Below are positions 61,685 through 64,000 of a stretch of 64,000 nt of DNA, piece by piece. Numbering within the stretch: the first letter of the stretch is position 1; each line of letters opens with the position of its first letter. This DNA is from Arion vulgaris. Lineage: Eukaryota > Mollusca > Gastropoda > Stylommatophora > Arionidae. Position numbers and translations under genes: made by a program. The stretch lies in contig CM036756.1 of NCBI GenBank assembly GCA_020796225.1, positions 50,696,363 through 50,760,362 on the forward strand, written 5' to 3'. The notes below the pieces were generated by a model that was not told where the DNA came from, made no database searches, and was given only the letters and a program-made list of their open reading frames with translations.

Positions 61685-62714
61685 AAATAATCACAATATA
61701 GATGAGACTGCAGTAAAACTATTTGATTGGCAGAACATGTAATCACAAAGAACTGTAGTTTTACAAAAACAATGACAATATACAGCAACGTTTCGACCAA
61801 CAAGGCCTTTATCAAGCGAACGAAAAACAGGAGTGACAAATTTAAAAAAACAAAAACATATGGACGACTACGTACGGAGACATTCAAACGTTTCTAATGA
61901 AAATCTGGGAATAAAAACGAATAACGAAATAAATGTAACACAAAAACACACATAAAAACTAGAAATAGAAAAAGAGAAACAATAAAAATCAAGTAAATAT
62001 ATATCTTGAATACATGCAACATATGCACATATAGATTACAAGGCATGAGAAGAGAAAGTACTAAGAAGCATAGGAATGTAATACGTTGAGCCCTCGTGGT
62101 CGCAAGGTACCATACAACGAAATCAACTGATTCTCCAGAGCAAATTGACTGCGATCATCCTAGGAACATTATCGGATGGCTGTGACCTGGACATCGTGAG
62201 CTCCGAAATGGCCAGTATCATTTTTACAAATGTATCAGTAAATGTAACATTTCAACGATACTGGCCATTTAGGAGCTCACAATGTCCAGGTCACAGCCAT
62301 CCGATCATGTTCCTCGGATGATCGCAGTCGATTGCTCTGGAGAATCGGTTGATTTCGTTGTATGGTACCTTGCGACCACGTGGTTCAATGTATTACATTC
62401 GTATGCTTCTTAGTACTTCTCTTCTCATGCCTTGTAATCTATATGTTGCATGTATTCAAGTTATATATTTACTTGATTTTTTATTGTTTCTTTTCTAGTT
62501 TTTGTGTGTTACATTTATTTCGTTTTTGTTCATAGATTTCCATTAGAAACGTTTGAATGTCTCCATATGTAGTTGTCCATTTGTTTTTGATTTTTTAAAA
62601 TTCATCACTCCTGTTGTTCGTTTGCTTGATAAAGGTCTTGTTGGTCGAAACGTTGCTGTTCATTGTTTTTGTAATTTGTAAAACTACATTACTTTGTGAT
62701 TACGTGTTTCGCCA
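61685..62714. mobile_element. Palindromic Penelope-like insertion with target duplication
   Basis: Two PLE 3' fragments head to head: minus (about 61700-62222) and plus (62252-62714), about 480-bp arms with a roughly 30-bp spacer. Both contain FNDTGHLGAHDVQVTAIRSC-equivalent sequence and the 3' AT-rich tail. Flanks ATCTATGAAG (61675-61684) and ATCTATGAGG (62715-62724) look like a target-site duplication in the LINE's coding sequence, with the LINE frame resuming after it. Confidence 0.88.
62623..62656 (+). ncRNA. Hammerhead-like core remnant in PLE 3' region
   Basis: GCTTGATAAAGGTCTTGTTG then GTCGAAACGTTGC: same pattern as 24252-24222 with CUUGAUAA and GAAAC boxes. Here the intervening stem is weaker (GGUC/GGUC). 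Probably decayed. Confidence 0.3.
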
Positions 62715-63491
62715 ATCTATGAGGACGAAGATCAACTACATATGAATTCATTGCTAATAGCATGTAGGAAGTACAACATGAAAATAAACAAACAAAAGAC
62801 AGAGACCGTGAAAATAAGCAGAACACCAAGCCAAGCACACATACAAATAGACAACACCAGAGTAAAGCAAGTTTCTGAATTCAAATATTTAGGCAGCATT
62901 TTCACACAGGACGGAAAACTCGATAGAGAAATAGAGACAAGGTGTCTAAAAGCAAATGCAGTGACCTACCAGCTGGCACCATTACTACAACACCGAAAGA
63001 TCAAGATGGAAGTGAAAAGACAGACAATAAAAAGTATTTTCCTACCAACACTTTGTTACCAGAGCCAAACTTGGTCTCTTACAGCAACACACCACAGAAA
63101 GCTCAGCACGGGTGAAATGAAATGCTTGAGGAAGGCAGTGGGAGTCACCAGGAAAGACAAACTACGAAATGAGGCCATCAGAAGCAGAGTGGGCATAACT
63201 TCATGCACCGAATACATCGAAAGACAACAAATGCAGTGTTTTGGACATTTAATGAGAATGAAATACAACCAACCACCAATAACAGCATACAATAAAAGAG
63301 ATCGGGTACTAGAGCTAAGGGAAGACCAAGAAAAGATGGTAGACAATATCAAGACCACACTACATAAACATGGATATAACACAACATGGGTGACTCATCT
63401 GGCCCTAGAACGCAAATTAAAGCTCCCATCCCTACGCTTAATGGCAAGAGTGGACAGCCAACTACGTCTTCCACCTGGGAATAGACAATAG
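62715..63491 (+). pseudogene. LINE reverse transcriptase, C-terminal part
   Basis: Continues the LINE frame: MKINKQKTETVKISRTPSQA, VSEFKYLGSIFTQDGKLDRE (FKYLGS motif), YQLAPLLQHRKIKMEVKRQT, IFLPTLCYQSQTWSLTATHH, EMKCLRKAVGVTRKDKLRNE, MQCFGHLMRMKYNQPP and ends RVDSQLRLPPGNRQ with TAG 63489-63491. Open over 249 codons, the best preserved LINE C-terminus in the window. 3' fragments of the same family: 32.3, 48.9, 52.4 and 56.65 kb. Confidence 0.9.
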
Positions 63492-64000
63492 CAACTGTAT
63501 ATATTGTTAACTAGTGAGTCACACAGGGGAAGATAGCAACCACATACCCTTTTGTGCGTGACCTCATTTGAATCAATGTATCTAATTCTGTTTGCACATA
63601 TGCGGAGCAAAGTATATTTACAATGTCTGCCCTTTCCATACTTGCAATGGATACCACTACAGCTAATTTCTCTTTCCTGTTATTTCTCTTTACTCCTGTA
63701 TGTCCACATGTGTAAAACCAAGATAGTTCCTTGAGACAGAGATGCTGAATGCTGTTTATCCATTCAGTGTGTAGCTTGCCAGAGATTGATTCTCAAAAGC
63801 ATGCTCATTGAGTCTGCTTCTATAATTGCATGCATCACTTTTGTCCAGCCAGTCATGAAAATGCCGAAAGCTATCTCCATTGTCACACCTGATGTGGTTA
63901 AATTGAATACTCAACTTTCCTTCTGTCTGTCCTCCCATTCACCTGCACAATGTGTCATCCAGATCGCACTTCTCAAATTACAGAACCACCTGTTATTGGT
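63492..64000. other. Right edge, nothing firmly recognised
   Basis: 63497-63545 holds a GTTAACTAGTGAGTCACACA unit like those at 60.6-60.84 kb. Beyond it, a minus-strand open segment at 63938-63756 (IRCDNGDSFRHFHDWLDKSD, ACNYRSRLNEHAFENQSLAS) looks protein-like but I do not recognise it. Confidence 0.4.

Overview
The window is a repeat-dense stretch of an invertebrate animal genome. Evidence for a eukaryotic animal: spliced MSH3-like exons with canonical splice sites, and remnants of nearly every animal transposon class (Penelope-like, several non-LTR families, a Gypsy LTR element, two hAT elements, a Tc1/mariner-superfamily element, a pogo/Tigger element, Helitron pieces, a Polinton, SINEs and MITEs). 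A marine lophotrochozoan, perhaps a mollusc, is my best guess. It rests on the mix of element families and on repeated AAGGGGAGATAACT-type motifs, which I recall as common in mollusc repeats. This is inference only.

Layout. 0.1-2.6 kb: fragments of an RNase H-bearing non-LTR element, a Penelope-like element (PLE) and an RTE-like LINE. 3.6-6.0 kb: the last two coding exons of an MSH3-like mismatch-repair gene (+), whose intron carries SINE copies. 6.2-7.9 kb: a LINE. About 9.7-19.9 kb (-): a Gypsy retrotransposon interrupted by two hAT elements with 8-bp target-site duplications, one (3.7 kb) in gag and one (1.1 kb) between RNase H and integrase. A 57-bp minisatellite has amplified a protease motif 12 times in frame. 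20.5-22.7 kb: a Tc1/mariner-superfamily element resembling the DD82E Sailor family. 23.0-28.7 kb: a large inverted repeat enclosing Penelope, RNase H and Helitron debris. 29.6-30.4 kb: a short pogo/Tigger element.

30.56-40.05 kb holds a decayed Polinton/Maverick-type virus-like element with roughly 1-kb terminal inverted repeats. It encodes, all broken, a packaging ATPase, small structural proteins, an integrase, a penton-like protein, a major capsid protein, an adenain-like protease and a PC4-like protein. On the other strand is a Bcl-2-like reading frame. No DNA polymerase B is visible. This is the most interesting region.

40-64 kb is mostly LINE fragments (two 3'-end families plus a 3-kb BovB-like RTE element), two palindromic Penelope insertions, two tRNA-derived SINE copies and a SINE of a different family with 13-bp duplications. 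Between 47.9 and 58.3 kb on + there are a few exon-like segments. One pair (57.2 and 57.5 kb) has phase-compatible splice sites, so part of an unidentified host gene may lie here. Nearly every transposon reading frame is broken, so the window reads as host intron and intergenic DNA repeatedly invaded and decaying.
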